A DNA stretch of 53,805 nt from Alphaproteobacteria bacterium (GTDB lineage: Bacteria; Pseudomonadota; Alphaproteobacteria; GCA-2731375): assembly GCA_030746295.1 (NCBI GenBank), contig JASLMY010000006.1, positions 1 to 53,805 of the forward strand. The letters run 5' to 3'. The notes below the pieces were generated by a model. That model was not told where the DNA came from. It ran no database searches and saw only the letters and a program-made list of their open reading frames with translations. Positions within the stretch are counted from its first letter, which is position 1, and the number at the start of each line of letters is the position of its first letter. Shown in pieces: positions 1 through 8,932 of the stretch. Both the position numbers and the translations under genes were made by a program.

Positions 1-2039
1 ATGTCGATGAGGATATTGCCGGCGCCGTCGATCCTGGCCCCCTGGCCCGGCAGCACCAGTGTCGTGGCGCTCATCTCTTCGATCACCGCAGGGCCGTCGA
101 TCTGGGCGCCGGCGCCCAGGCGGGCGCGGTCGTAGACCGGGGTCGGAAGCGGTGCCGCCTGGCCGGTGAAGGCGATCTCGCGGTGGGCAACGATGGCGGT
201 CGCCGGCGGGTCCGACTGCGCCGGCGGCGCCTCCGGTACGGCCCGGGTCACCCGACCGAGCGCCTGCAGCCGGCAATTGACGATCTCGACCTCCCGCCCC
301 TTCAGGGCATGGCCGTGGGCCAAGGCGTGGGCCTCGTGGAAGCCGGTCTGGAAAGCCGCCAGGCCGTCGGCCGAGAGGTCGTCGAGGGCAACCCGCACCT
401 CGTGGTTCTGACCCAGGTAGCGGGCGTCGATGACGGCGTTGAAGGCGCGTCGGTCGGGCGCGACGCCCTCGCTTTCGAGCCAGGCCTCGCCGGCCCGGTG
501 CATGGCCGCCAGGCGTTCGGCGACGAGCGGCCAGGTCTCGGGCTCGGCCAGCGTCAGCAGCGTGCGGACGAAGTCGCGGCTGACGTCCGACATCAGGATG
601 CCGCGGGCGCAGAGCGTGCCCGGCTCGCCCGGCACCAGCACGGTGCCGATACCGAGCGCTACCGCCACTTCGGCCGCGTGCAGCGGCCCGGCGCCGCCAT
701 AGGCGACCAGCGCGAAGGCGCCGAGGTCGAAGCCGCGCTCGGTGGAGACGGCGCGGATCGCCCGGCTCATGTTGGCGACCGCGACCCGGACGACGCCAAG
801 CGCAGCGGCGGTTCCATCGAGGCCGAGGGGGCCGGCGACGTCGTTCTCGATGGCCGCTCGCGCCGCCGCAGGATCGAGCGTCATGGCGCCGCCGGCGAGG
901 CCGTCCGTCCCCAGCCGGCCCAGGGCCAGGTTGGCATCGGTCAGCGTCGCCCGCTCGCCGCCCTGGCCGTAGGCGGCCGGTCCCGGTGCGGCGCCGGCAC
1001 TGGCCGGCCCGACCTCGAGGCCGCCGGCGTCGTCGACCCGTGCGATCGAGCCGCCGCCGGCGCCGACGACATGGATGTCGAGCATCGGGCTGCGGACCGG
1101 ATAGCCGGCGATCGCCCGGTCGGAGGTGAAGATGGGTCGGGCCTCGCGGACGAGGCTGACGTCGGTGCTGGTGCCGCCGACGTCGAAGGTGACGACGTCC
1201 GGGAAGCCTGCCGCCGCCGCCACTTGCGCCGCCCCGACGACGCCCGCCGCGGGGCCCGAGAGGCAGGTCCGGACCGGATAGTCCCGGGCCGTCGCCAAAG
1301 ACATGACGCCGCCGTTGGAGTGGATGGTGTAGGGCTCGGCGGCGATGCCGAGGGCCTCGGTCTCGGCGGCAAATTGTTTCAGGTAGTCCGCCATCCGAGG
1401 GCCGACATAGGCGTTCATCACCGTCGTCGAGGTGCGCTCGTACTCGCGGAACTCGGGCAGGATCTCCGAGGACAGGCTGATAAAGAGGTCGGGTGCGGCG
1501 GCCTCGATCAGCGCCCGCGTCCGGGCCTCGTGCGCCGGCTCGGCATAGCTGTGCAGGTACGAGACCGCGACCGCCTCGACGCCGGCGGCTATCAGGGCCT
1601 CGATGGCGCGCTTGACGTCGGCCTCGTGAAGCTCGACGACGACACCACCCTCGGCGTCCAGCCGCTCGGCGACCTCGAAGCGCCGCCGCCGCGGCACCAG
1701 CGGCTCGGGTTTGGCGACCGAATAGTCGTAGAGATGCGGCCGGGTCTGGCGGCCGATCTCCAGGATGTCGCGGAAGCCCTTGGTGGTCAGCAGGGCGGTC
1801 TTCGCACCCCGGTGCTCGATCACCATGTTGGTGGCGACCGTGGTGCCGTGGCCGAGGAAGCCGACCTCTGCCGGCGCCATTCCGAAGGCCTCGAAGATGC
1901 GGCCAAGGCCGGTGACGATGGCCTGATGCGGCGCGGCGGGGGTCGAAGCGACTTTCAGGTGGCGGAGCCGGCCGCTCGTCTCGTCGAGGAGGGTGAAGTC
2001 AGTGAAGGTGCCGCCGACGTCGAAGCCGATACGATACAT
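1..2039 (-). CDS. hyuA: Hydantoinase/5-oxoprolinase subunit A (HyuA), C-terminus cut by the window edge
   Basis: This is the ATP-binding subunit of ATP-dependent cyclic-amide hydrolases (N-methylhydantoinase, 5-oxoprolinase), which normally pairs with HyuB. The ATG at 2037-2039 opens with MYRIGFDVGGTFTDF, the glycine-rich nucleotide loop of the family. About 679 codons are visible. The last readable residues (GQGARIDGAGNILID) align with the end of the second HyuA at 42410-44455 (GDRLVVDGTGNLVVEV), so only a few codons are missing. A HyuB partner would be expected just left of the window. The gene lies 24 bases after the TauD-type dioxygenase on the same strand and probably shares its transcript. 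The substrate (hydantoin, oxoproline or another lactam) is not determined. Confidence 0.9.
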   Translation of the reverse strand, partial: MYRIGFDVGGTFTDFTLLDETSGRLRHLKVASTPAAPHQAIVTGLGRIFEAFGMAPAEVGFLGHGTTVATNMVIEHRGAKTALLTTKGFRDILEIGRQTRPHLYDYSVAKPEPLVPRRRRFEVAERLDAEGGVVVELHEADVKRAIEALIAAGVEAVAVSYLHSYAEPAHEARTRALIEAAAPDLFISLSSEILPEFREYERTSTTVMNAYVGPRMADYLKQFAAETEALGIAAEPYTIHSNGGVMSLATARDYPVRTCLSGPAAGVVGAAQVAAAAGFPDVVTFDVGGTSTDVSLVREARPIFTSDRAIAGYPVRSPMLDIHVVGAGGGSIARVDDAGGLEVGPASAGAAPGPAAYGQGGERATLTDANLALGRLGTDGLAGGAMTLDPAAARAAIENDVAGPLGLDGTAAALGVVRVAVANMSRAIRAVSTERGFDLGAFALVAYGGAGPLHAAEVAVALGIGTVLVPGEPGTLCARGILMSDVSRDFVRTLLTLAEPETWPLVAERLAAMHRAGEAWLESEGVAPDRRAFNAVIDARYLGQNHEVRVALDDLSADGLAAFQTGFHEAHALAHGHALKGREVEIVNCRLQALGRVTRAVPEAPPAQSDPPATAIVAHREIAFTGQAAPLPTPVYDRARLGAGAQIDGPAVIEEMSATTLVLPGQGARIDGAGNILID

Positions 2040-2063
2040 GGTCTGGGCCGGTGCGCGGGCGGC

Positions 2064-3113
2064 TCAGACCGGCTCGAGCGGGACGTTCAGGGCCGCGCCC
2101 GGCACCACGATGCCGCCCCGGTCGCCGATCTCGATGCCGCCCCAACGCTGCTTGTAGGCCGGCGGCAGAGGCCGGCCGTTCGGCGGGCAGAGCCAGAGCC
2201 GCAAGAGATGGCGCTTGCGATCGGGTTCGGTCCAGTCCTCGTAGGCCGTGCGGTCGTGGAAGACGGTGTGGTTGTGGACGAGCTGGATGTCGCCGGCGTC
2301 GAGCTGCATTTCGAGATGCAGGTCCTCGTCGTCGGCCAGCGCGTCCAACAGGTCGAAGGCCTCGCGATGCGCTTCGGTCAGCTTCGGTGCGTCGGCGTGG
2401 CGGGCCGCCGATTCCGCGTAGCGACGGACGTAGTAGCCCGAGATCAGGCCGTCGTGGTGGTTGAAGATGCGCATCATGTAGAAGGGCTTCTCGCCCGCCG
2501 GCACCTCGCCGCGCCGGTCGAAGGCGACCGGCTCCGACAACAGCGCCGCCAAGTCCGGGCGCCGGGCCATCATCTCGTTGTAAAGCGTGGTCGAGGAGAC
2601 GAGGCTAGAAAGGCCGCCCCGCTTCGCCGTCGCCAGGCAAAGGAGAGCCACGATGTCGCAGGAATCGGCGTGGTAGTACTGCCGCTCGGTGGTCTGGTAG
2701 ACGCGCACATTGGGGTCGGCGACGTCGTAGCCGAGGTCGCGGACGTGGCCCAGAAGGTGACCCTTGCCGTTCTGTGATACCGCCTTGCCGAGGTGGCAGC
2801 CGATACCCCAGTAGATCCGGGCTGCGTCCTCGCGCGTGTAGCGCTCGATCGGCAGGCCCTTCAACAGGACGAAGCCGCGGCCTTCGACGACTTCGTCGCG
2901 AAGCCGGATCAGCTCGTCGGCGAGCGTCGGCAGCGGGAACGCCGCCCGGTCGACATCGACGATTTCCAGATGCCGGCTCTGCCGCAACGCCGTCTCCAGC
3001 TCGGCGATCTCGGCCGGGCTGAAGCTGCGGACCCAGTCGCGGCACCGGCGCATCTCGGTTCCGGTCCAGGCGGCGGGGCCGTCGAAACGGGCGGGTGGTC
3101 GGAACTCGTTCAC
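2064..3113 (-). CDS. TauD/TfdA-family Fe(II)/2-oxoglutarate dioxygenase
   Basis: A 349-residue non-heme iron oxygenase that should couple 2-oxoglutarate decarboxylation to hydroxylation of a small substrate. The iron ligands are visible: H148 and D150 in YYHADS and H286 in HNHTVFHDR. R305 in RHLLRLWL is the likely 2-oxoglutarate-binding arginine. The start is GTG at 3111-3113, overlapping the stop of the upstream thioesterase by 4 bases (GTGA), which indicates translational coupling. The family includes taurine, 2,4-D and gamma-butyrobetaine dioxygenases, but this sequence does not settle the substrate. Coupling to thioesterases and a HyuA suggests a degradation pathway for an amide or betaine-like compound; that is inference. 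Confidence 0.88.
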   Translation of the reverse strand: MNEFRPPARFDGPAAWTGTEMRRCRDWVRSFSPAEIAELETALRQSRHLEIVDVDRAAFPLPTLADELIRLRDEVVEGRGFVLLKGLPIERYTREDAARIYWGIGCHLGKAVSQNGKGHLLGHVRDLGYDVADPNVRVYQTTERQYYHADSCDIVALLCLATAKRGGLSSLVSSTTLYNEMMARRPDLAALLSEPVAFDRRGEVPAGEKPFYMMRIFNHHDGLISGYYVRRYAESAARHADAPKLTEAHREAFDLLDALADDEDLHLEMQLDAGDIQLVHNHTVFHDRTAYEDWTEPDRKRHLLRLWLCPPNGRPLPPAYKQRWGGIEIGDRGGIVVPGAALNVPLEPV

Positions 3114-3541
3114 GCATCTGCCTCCTGGACCAGAAACGCGCCGAGCTTGTCCCGCACCTCGTCCGGGATTTCGAGAGAAGTGCGGCTCTCCAGGTCGAAG
3201 TAGACCGAGACGATCTCGCTGGTGGCGGCTAGCGCTCCGGTCTCGGTGTTTCGCATCTTGTGGTACTGGGTGATCGACTTGCCGCCGATCCGCGTCAGCG
3301 CGCTCTCGATCACGACCAGGCTGCCGACGCGCTGCTCTTCCCGGTACTCGATCGTGTGCTTGACGTCGACGAGCGACTTGCCGCCGGCCTTCATGCTCTC
3401 CCAGGTGAAGCCGAGCGCCGACAGCAAGTGCCAGGCGGCCTGGTCGAACATGCCGACATAGTGCATCACCGTCATATGGCCCAGATGGTCGCAGTGCCAG
3501 GGATAGACGACGCCCCGGAACATCTCCCGATACTCGCTCAT
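3110..3541 (-). CDS. Single-domain hotdog thioesterase (4HBT family)
   Basis: A 143-residue acyl-CoA thioesterase of the 4-hydroxybenzoyl-CoA type. The active-site loop reads CDHLGHM, with the acidic residue at D18 followed by a Gly-His pair, the family pattern. Length is that of a one-domain hotdog protein that works as a dimer or tetramer. It overlaps the downstream dioxygenase start by 4 bases and follows the tandem thioesterase by 27 bases, so all three are probably co-transcribed. Related small thioesterases occur in carnitine/betaine operons, a possible but unproven assignment. Confidence 0.85.
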   Translation of the reverse strand: MSEYREMFRGVVYPWHCDHLGHMTVMHYVGMFDQAAWHLLSALGFTWESMKAGGKSLVDVKHTIEYREEQRVGSLVVIESALTRIGGKSITQYHKMRNTETGALAATSEIVSVYFDLESRTSLEIPDEVRDKLGAFLVQEADA

Positions 3542-3568
3542 GCGTTCCTCCGTTATCAGCCGTTCAGG

Positions 3569-4537
3569 CTAGCCAACCGTGGGCGGGGCTGTCCACGCCC
3601 CGGCGGCGAATTCCAGGTCCGGCGGCCACGGCACGATCAACCGGCCCGCCTGGGATGCGATCTCGTCGGGGATCGTCACGGCCCGGCGGCCGACCAAGTC
3701 GAAAAGGCAGGAGACCATGTCCACCGTCGCGATCGCCTCTCCGGTCGAATCGTTGGCGAGGCGGTGGCAGAAGCGGAAGGTCTTGCGGCCGACCTCGGCG
3801 AGGCCGCTTCTGAGCGTATAGATCTCGCCGGGGCCGCAGGGGGCTAGATAGGCGACCCGGTATTCGAGCCCCGCCATGCCCCAGTTCCGCGCCGCCATCA
3901 TCTCGGCATCGAGGCCGACCCGATGCCGGATATGCCCGATGGCGCTGATCACCGCATCGAGCTGAAAACGCGGTGCCAGCCGGCCCGCGGCGTCGAGCTG
4001 CCAGGGCTGCACTGTGCCGCGGCCGCTGACGAAAGGGGAAGCGAAGCCGCTCGCCGGTGCGGTCGATGGCGCGCCGGTGCCGGGCGGGCGCGGGGCATCG
4101 CTGCGAGGCCGGACTGCCGCCGCGAGCCGTTTGCGAACCATCGCCGGCCAGGGTTCCGGCGCCACGCTGTCGGCGGCCAGGTGGGCGATCTCCAGATCGA
4201 AGACCGCGACCGGGGTCCTGCACTCGGCGTCGACGAACTCGGCCACGACCGCCGCCGAGGTTTCGCCCACCGAGTCGACCGTTGCCCGGATCAGCAGGGC
4301 ATCGCCGGCCTTGAGCTCGCCCGAGTGCCGATTGAGGCTGCGGGCGAGACGTACCGTGCGGCCGGTCTCGCCCTCGTAGGTCCGGCCCGCGCCCACGGCC
4401 GCCGCGAGATGGGCGAGCCCCTGGACCAGCTTGTCGGTATAGAACTGGACGTTGAGGTGGCCCATCAGATCGCATTCCCAGGCGTTCGCCAGGCCGCGAT
4501 AGATCTCGACGGGGCCGTTGGGAGAGCTTTCCACCAT
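3569..4537 (-). CDS. Tandem double-hotdog acyl-CoA thioesterase
   Basis: A 322-residue protein with two hotdog folds. The N-terminal copy (about residues 10-125) keeps the catalytic pattern ECDLMGH (D23, G26, H27). The second copy (about 170-305) has QLDAAGR, where the His is replaced by Arg, so it is probably structural. A proline/alanine-rich linker near 145-165 joins them. I chose ATG 4535-4537 because AAAGGGG lies just upstream; an ATG four codons earlier has no ribosome site. The frame stays open far upstream, but that part is the antisense of the decarboxylase gene. It is the first gene of the thioesterase-dioxygenase-HyuA run, and a second hotdog enzyme follows directly. Confidence 0.83.
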   Translation of the reverse strand: MVESSPNGPVEIYRGLANAWECDLMGHLNVQFYTDKLVQGLAHLAAAVGAGRTYEGETGRTVRLARSLNRHSGELKAGDALLIRATVDSVGETSAAVVAEFVDAECRTPVAVFDLEIAHLAADSVAPEPWPAMVRKRLAAAVRPRSDAPRPPGTGAPSTAPASGFASPFVSGRGTVQPWQLDAAGRLAPRFQLDAVISAIGHIRHRVGLDAEMMAARNWGMAGLEYRVAYLAPCGPGEIYTLRSGLAEVGRKTFRFCHRLANDSTGEAIATVDMVSCLFDLVGRRAVTIPDEIASQAGRLIVPWPPDLEFAAGAWTAPPTVG

Positions 4538-4624
4538 GGCCCCTTTCATGGGAAGGGCGGCGGCTTTCTGCAATCGGCGGCGCTGATATAGTGGCGCCGG
4601 TCTCACCGCTCGGGAACGAAATCC

Positions 4625-6046
4625 ATGGACACCGACGAATTCCGCCGCCACGCGCACGGTCTGGTCGACTGGATGGCGGACTATCTGGATGGCATCGAGC
4701 GCTATCCGGTCAGATCGCAACTCACGCCGGGCGAGATCGCGGCCAAGCTGCCGGCGGCACCGCCCGACCAACCTGAGGCCATGGAGACCATCCTCGCCGA
4801 CTTCGAGCGCGACGTGCTGCCGGGCATGACCCATTGGCAGCACCCCAGCTTCTTCGCCTACTTCCCCGCCAACTCCAGCCCGCCCTCGGTGCTGGCCGAG
4901 ATGCTGATGGCGACCATGGGCGCCCAATGCATGCTCTGGCAGACCTCGCCGGCGGCGACCGAGATGGAGACAAAGGTTCTCGACTGGCTGCGCCAGATGA
5001 TCGGCCTGCCGGAAGGCTTCGTCGGCACGATCCAGGATTCCGCCTCCAGCGCCACGCTTTGCGCCATTCTGACAGGTCGCGAGCGGGTGACCGATTGGCA
5101 AGCCAACGAGGCCGGCCTCGCCGGCGCCAAGGCCTTGACCGTCTATTGCTCGGAAGAGACGCACTCCTCGATCGAAAAGGGCGTCAAGATCGCCGGCATC
5201 GGGGCTCGGAACCTCCGCAACATCCCGGTCGACGATGATTTCGCCCTCCAGCCCGAGGCTTTGGAGGCGGCTATCACGGAAGACAAGGCGGCGGGCCGGA
5301 TTCCGGCCTGCGTCGTCGCCACGCTCGGCACCACCGGTGCCTCGGGCATCGATCCGCTGGCCTCGATAGCCGAGATCTGCCGCCGCCATGAGGTCTACCT
5401 GCACGTCGATGCGGCTTGGGCCGGCAGCGCGCTCGTGCTGCCGGAGTACCGCTGGATGATCGAGGGCGTGGCGGCGGCGGACAGCTTCGTCTTCAATCCC
5501 CACAAGTGGCTGTTGACCAACTTCGACTGCTCGGCCCACTTCGTCCGGGAACCGGCTGACCTGGTCCGCACGCTCACCATCCTGCCCGAGTACCTGAAGG
5601 GCGGCGAGACCGGCCAGGTGATCGACTACCGCGACTGGGGCGTGCCCTTGGGCCGACGCTTCCGGGCCTTGAAGCTATGGTTCGTGATCCGCAACTATGG
5701 CGTCGAGGGCCTGCGCCAGGTGATCCAAGGCCACATCGCCCTGGCGAGGGCGGCAGCCGAATGGGTCGTTGGAGCGGCCGATTTCGAGCTTCTGGCGCCC
5801 TGCCGGCTGGCGCTCTTCTGCTTCCGCTACCGGCCGGAAGGTATCGACGACGAGGCCGTGCTCGACCGTCTGAACGAAGCGTTGATCACCCGGCTCAACG
5901 ATTCCGGCCGCGTCTACCTGACCCAGACCCGTGTCGCCGGCAAGTACGCGATCCGCTTTCAGGTCGGCCAGACCACGACCGAGCGCCGCCACGTCGAGGC
6001 GGCCTGGCAACTGATCCAGGAGACGGCCCGCGCCCTCGACACCTGA
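4625..6046 (+). CDS. Group II PLP-dependent aromatic-amino-acid decarboxylase family protein
   Basis: A 473-residue PLP enzyme of the aromatic-L-amino-acid/tyrosine/histidine decarboxylase family, which forms amines from amino acids in the cytoplasm. The PLP lysine is K294 in NPHKW, the pyridine-nitrogen aspartate is D262 in HVDAAW, and H180 in EETHSS is the residue stacking on the cofactor. Length and N-terminal fold (DWMADYLDGIERYPV) match full-length bacterial members. The gene stands alone on the plus strand, divergent from the thioesterases and ending 9 bases before the convergent TAXI protein. Substrate choice among Phe, Tyr, Trp or DOPA cannot be read from the motifs; some relatives are aldehyde synthases instead. 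Confidence 0.92.
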   Translation: MDTDEFRRHAHGLVDWMADYLDGIERYPVRSQLTPGEIAAKLPAAPPDQPEAMETILADFERDVLPGMTHWQHPSFFAYFPANSSPPSVLAEMLMATMGAQCMLWQTSPAATEMETKVLDWLRQMIGLPEGFVGTIQDSASSATLCAILTGRERVTDWQANEAGLAGAKALTVYCSEETHSSIEKGVKIAGIGARNLRNIPVDDDFALQPEALEAAITEDKAAGRIPACVVATLGTTGASGIDPLASIAEICRRHEVYLHVDAAWAGSALVLPEYRWMIEGVAAADSFVFNPHKWLLTNFDCSAHFVREPADLVRTLTILPEYLKGGETGQVIDYRDWGVPLGRRFRALKLWFVIRNYGVEGLRQVIQGHIALARAAAEWVVGAADFELLAPCRLALFCFRYRPEGIDDEAVLDRLNEALITRLNDSGRVYLTQTRVAGKYAIRFQVGQTTTERRHVEAAWQLIQETARALDT

Positions 6047-6055
6047 GGCAACGGC

Positions 6056-7393
6056 TCAGCCGGCCTCGTCGCGACTGGGCAGCGCCTCGGCCTTGTGACG
6101 CAGGAAGTCGATGTGGAGTCTCAACGTATAGGCGCTGGCGGCGAAGCCCACCGGCACCGAGACCTGCTCTACCGAGCGCTCGATCTCCTCCAGGCGCCGG
6201 ATCGCGTCCTCGCGGCTGATGCTCTCGGCGCGCAGCCCGTCGTCGACGACCTGTAGCGCCTTGTACCAGCGGTTGACCTTCGAGCGCATGCGCCAGCTGT
6301 AGGCGGGCGGCAACAGCTTCATCAGCGGGTAGAGCACGGTGATGAGCGGCAACAGCATGATCTTCAGCCGGTCGACCAGGTTCGCGGCCCAGAACGGCAG
6401 ATAGCGTTGCAGGAAAGGCGGGCCGCGCTCGTAGAAGTGCTCCGCCGCCGGGGCCAGCGGATAGGTCACGTACTCGGCCGAGGGAAACTCACCCAGCGCC
6501 TCCAGATGGCCGCCCCTGCGGTGCGCGTCCCGCATGGTCAGCAGCAGCAGGTCGATCAGGGCCGGGTGCAGGCGCGGCGAGGCGACCACGGTCGCCGCGG
6601 GGGCCAGCAGCACCGTGTCTTGCGCCGGCAGGTCCAGCGTCAGGTCCACGGTGCCCTTGGGCAGAACCACCTTGGAGAGGAAGTTGTTGCGCCGGAGGTA
6701 GGCATTGGCGCGCTCGAAGCTCATCAGTCGGATGCCGGGCACGCCGAGCAGCTTGCGGACCGTGGCCGAGGTCACCGAGGTGACGAAGATCGCCGCGTCC
6801 ACATTGCCGTTCCGCAAGGCCTCGGCCGCCTCCGCGCCGCCGAGCGCCGCGAATTTGGCGCCGCCGTCCCCGATTCCGTTCTCCGCCAGCAGTGCCAGCG
6901 CGACGGTGCGGGTGCCGCTCCCGGGCCGGCCAACGGCGATGCGCTTGCCGGCGAGCTCGGTCAGGCGGCGCGGCTCTGTCTCGCTCCTGACGAAGACCCA
7001 GATCGGTTCGTAGTAGACGCTACCGAGCGAGGTGAGCTCGGGATGCGCTTCGGGGGTGCCGATGCCGCCTTGCAGAAAGGCGACCGGCACGCCGCCTTCG
7101 GCCTTGGTCAAGAGCGCCAGGTTCTCGGTCGAGCCCGCCGAGGGCCGCAAAGCAAGCTCGATGCCCTCCTTGGCGAAGCGTTCGGCGTAGCGCTCGGCGT
7201 AGGCGTGATAGGCGCCGGCCTCGGAGCCCGTCGCCATGACGATGCGGGACGGCGGCGCCGGCTCGACGAAGAGATAGGCGATCGCGAAGCCGGCGATCAG
7301 CAGTGCAATCGCCGGGGCGATGACCTGGATCTGAGCCCAGATGCCGGGCAAGAGACGGGGGCGCTCGGCGCTGGTTTCTCTACCGTCGGACAT
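6056..7393 (-). CDS. TAXI-family TRAP substrate-binding protein, membrane-anchored
   Basis: A 445-residue protein with the NMT1-like/TAXI binding fold (IVMATGSEAGAYHAYAERY, then AGKRIAVGRPGSGTRTVAL). A hydrophobic helix at about residues 24-43 anchors the N-terminus, with no clear cleavage site. A second hydrophobic stretch (LPLITVLYPLMKLL) precedes a charged C-terminal region of about 90 residues. The start MSDGRETSAE at 7393 is preferred over an ATG 44 codons upstream because the extra N-terminal stretch looks non-native. No TRAP permease is adjacent, so it must use a distant permease or have a sensing or structural role. The closest intact TRAP system is 41 kb away at 48161-51450. Confidence 0.85.
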   Translation of the reverse strand: MSDGRETSAERPRLLPGIWAQIQVIAPAIALLIAGFAIAYLFVEPAPPSRIVMATGSEAGAYHAYAERYAERFAKEGIELALRPSAGSTENLALLTKAEGGVPVAFLQGGIGTPEAHPELTSLGSVYYEPIWVFVRSETEPRRLTELAGKRIAVGRPGSGTRTVALALLAENGIGDGGAKFAALGGAEAAEALRNGNVDAAIFVTSVTSATVRKLLGVPGIRLMSFERANAYLRRNNFLSKVVLPKGTVDLTLDLPAQDTVLLAPAATVVASPRLHPALIDLLLLTMRDAHRRGGHLEALGEFPSAEYVTYPLAPAAEHFYERGPPFLQRYLPFWAANLVDRLKIMLLPLITVLYPLMKLLPPAYSWRMRSKVNRWYKALQVVDDGLRAESISREDAIRRLEEIERSVEQVSVPVGFAASAYTLRLHIDFLRHKAEALPSRDEAG

Positions 7394-7593
7394 AGAACCG
7401 CCGTTCCCCGCTTCGCCGCCCAGGGCAGCTCGGTCATGCCGGCCCGTGGCCGGATCCGTGCTGCCTGTCGTCCTGATGTACATCGAATTCAGGGCCTCGA
7501 CCAGCGGCCCGATCCTGTGTGTCACTCAGGGCGATCTGCTAGACTGCCGGGCTGGAATCGGCTGAGGCCGCCGTTGGAGGGCGGTTTGCGGGC

Positions 7594-8136
7594 ATGACCG
7601 TCAACGAACTCGTCACCGGCCTCTACCTCTCGCTCGACGCGATCGCCCTGCCGATCTTGGCGGTCGCCGTCCTGATCCCGCTGGCGGGTACCGTGCTGGC
7701 CTGGATCGGCAAGCAGGGCGACACGGAAGCCGACGGGCGCCTGGTCGCCAACCTTTTCGTCGATTTCTCTTTCGCCATGATCCTGGCCGAGGTCTTCGCC
7801 ATCGCCTTCGTGCTCGGCTTCATGGAGGTCGGTCTGCTGGAGGCCAACGTGGTCCTCTTGCTGGCGCCGCCCGTCTGTCTCGCCGGCTCGCTCTTCGGCA
7901 TCGGCAAGGTCTTTCCGGTCAACCAGTTGGCCTCGTTCCGCAGCTTCACCGACATCGCGGTCTTTCTCCTCGCCTGCGCGGTCGTGCTCTGGCTCTTCTC
8001 GAAGTTCCGCGGCTGGGGGATCATCTTCTTCGGCGGCATCCCCCAGCTTCTGATCATCGGCGTCTTCGCCTATGTCGTGCTGAAGCGCCTCTATGCCCGC
8101 GCCTTCGGCCGACACTCGGGCACAGGCTCTCAGTAG
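7594..8136 (+). CDS. Small polytopic membrane protein of unknown function
   Basis: A 180-residue protein not assigned to a family. Hydrophobic segments at about residues 15-38, 52-75, 82-103, 117-136 and 141-163 predict five membrane helices. The tail KRLYARAFGRHSGTGSQ is basic and probably cytoplasmic. It is divergent from the membrane-anchored TAXI protein with a 200-base gap, so the two may share a promoter region and perhaps a task. Its end overlaps the convergent SDR gene by 7 bases. GGAGGGCGG lies upstream, giving a usable ribosome site for the ATG at 7594. Function unknown. Confidence 0.7.
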   Translation: MTVNELVTGLYLSLDAIALPILAVAVLIPLAGTVLAWIGKQGDTEADGRLVANLFVDFSFAMILAEVFAIAFVLGFMEVGLLEANVVLLLAPPVCLAGSLFGIGKVFPVNQLASFRSFTDIAVFLLACAVVLWLFSKFRGWGIIFFGGIPQLLIIGVFAYVVLKRLYARAFGRHSGTGSQ

Positions 8137-8921
8137 TTGACCGAAGCGGCGTGGCCGCCGTCGACGGCGATCGCCTGGCCGGTCACCATGTCGGCCAAGG
8201 GCGAGCAGAAGAAGAGCACCGCGGAGGCGATGTCGCCGGGCTCGATCAGCCGGCCCAAGGGAATTTCCGCCACCGCCTTGGCCTTGATCTCCTCTACGCC
8301 GGCGCCGGCGTCCCAGGCGCGGCGCTCGAAGTTGCCGAGCAGGCGGTCGGTCGCGGTCGAGCCCGGGTGGACGCAGTTGATGGTGACGTTGTCGGGCGCC
8401 ACGCTCGCTGCCAGCTGCTTGGTGAAGTTGGCGACGCCGGCGTTGACGATGCCGTTGGTGATGCGAAGCGGCGAGGCGATCCGGGCCGTCATGCCGCCGA
8501 TGTTGACGATCCGGCCCCAGCCGCCGGCCTTCATGTGCGGCAGGGCCTCGCGGGCGCAGCGGATATAGGCCATTAGCTTGACGTCGAGGTGATAGCGCCA
8601 GTCGGCGTCGGTCTGCTCGTCGAACGGCGCACTGCGCGAGGTCACGGCGTTGTTGACCAGGATGTCGACACGGCCCGCCGCCGCCACGGCCCGGGCGACA
8701 AAGCGCTGCACGTCCTCCAGCCGGCTGACGTCCGCCTCGATCGGCCAGGCCTCGACGCCGTGGCTTCGGATTTCGGTCGCCGCCTCGGCGAGCGTCTCCG
8801 CCGTGCGGCCGCAAAGCGCGATTGCAACGCCCTGCTCGGCGAGCGCACAAGCGATCGCCCGGCCGATGCCTCGGCTGCCGCCCGTCACCAGCGCCACCCG
8901 TCCCGTCAAGCCGAAGTCCAT
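8130..8921 (-). CDS. SDR-fold oxidoreductase lacking the usual YxxxK residues
   Basis: A 263-residue Rossmann protein. The cofactor loop TGGSRGIG (13-20) and the NNA motif (90-92) are classical. The alignable catalytic region reads ITNGIVNAGVANFTKQL: the Tyr and Lys positions are both Asn (about N156 and N160), and the serine position falls in IGGMT. It is therefore either a non-reducing SDR or one of the subgroups with an altered active site. The start is ATG 8919-8921 with GAGGGGGG upstream. It follows the flavin monooxygenase by 11 bases and probably acts on the same pathway. Confidence 0.82.
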   Translation of the reverse strand: MDFGLTGRVALVTGGSRGIGRAIACALAEQGVAIALCGRTAETLAEAATEIRSHGVEAWPIEADVSRLEDVQRFVARAVAAAGRVDILVNNAVTSRSAPFDEQTDADWRYHLDVKLMAYIRCAREALPHMKAGGWGRIVNIGGMTARIASPLRITNGIVNAGVANFTKQLAASVAPDNVTINCVHPGSTATDRLLGNFERRAWDAGAGVEEIKAKAVAEIPLGRLIEPGDIASAVLFFCSPLADMVTGQAIAVDGGHAASVNY

Positions 8922-8932
8922 CACCACCCCCC

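Noticed and set aside
183..2777. A very long rightward open frame (864 codons)
   Set aside because: It is antisense to hyuA and the dioxygenase gene. High GC with third-position bias opens the opposite strand; the predicted protein is low-complexity Arg/Gly/Val/Asp-rich without motifs.
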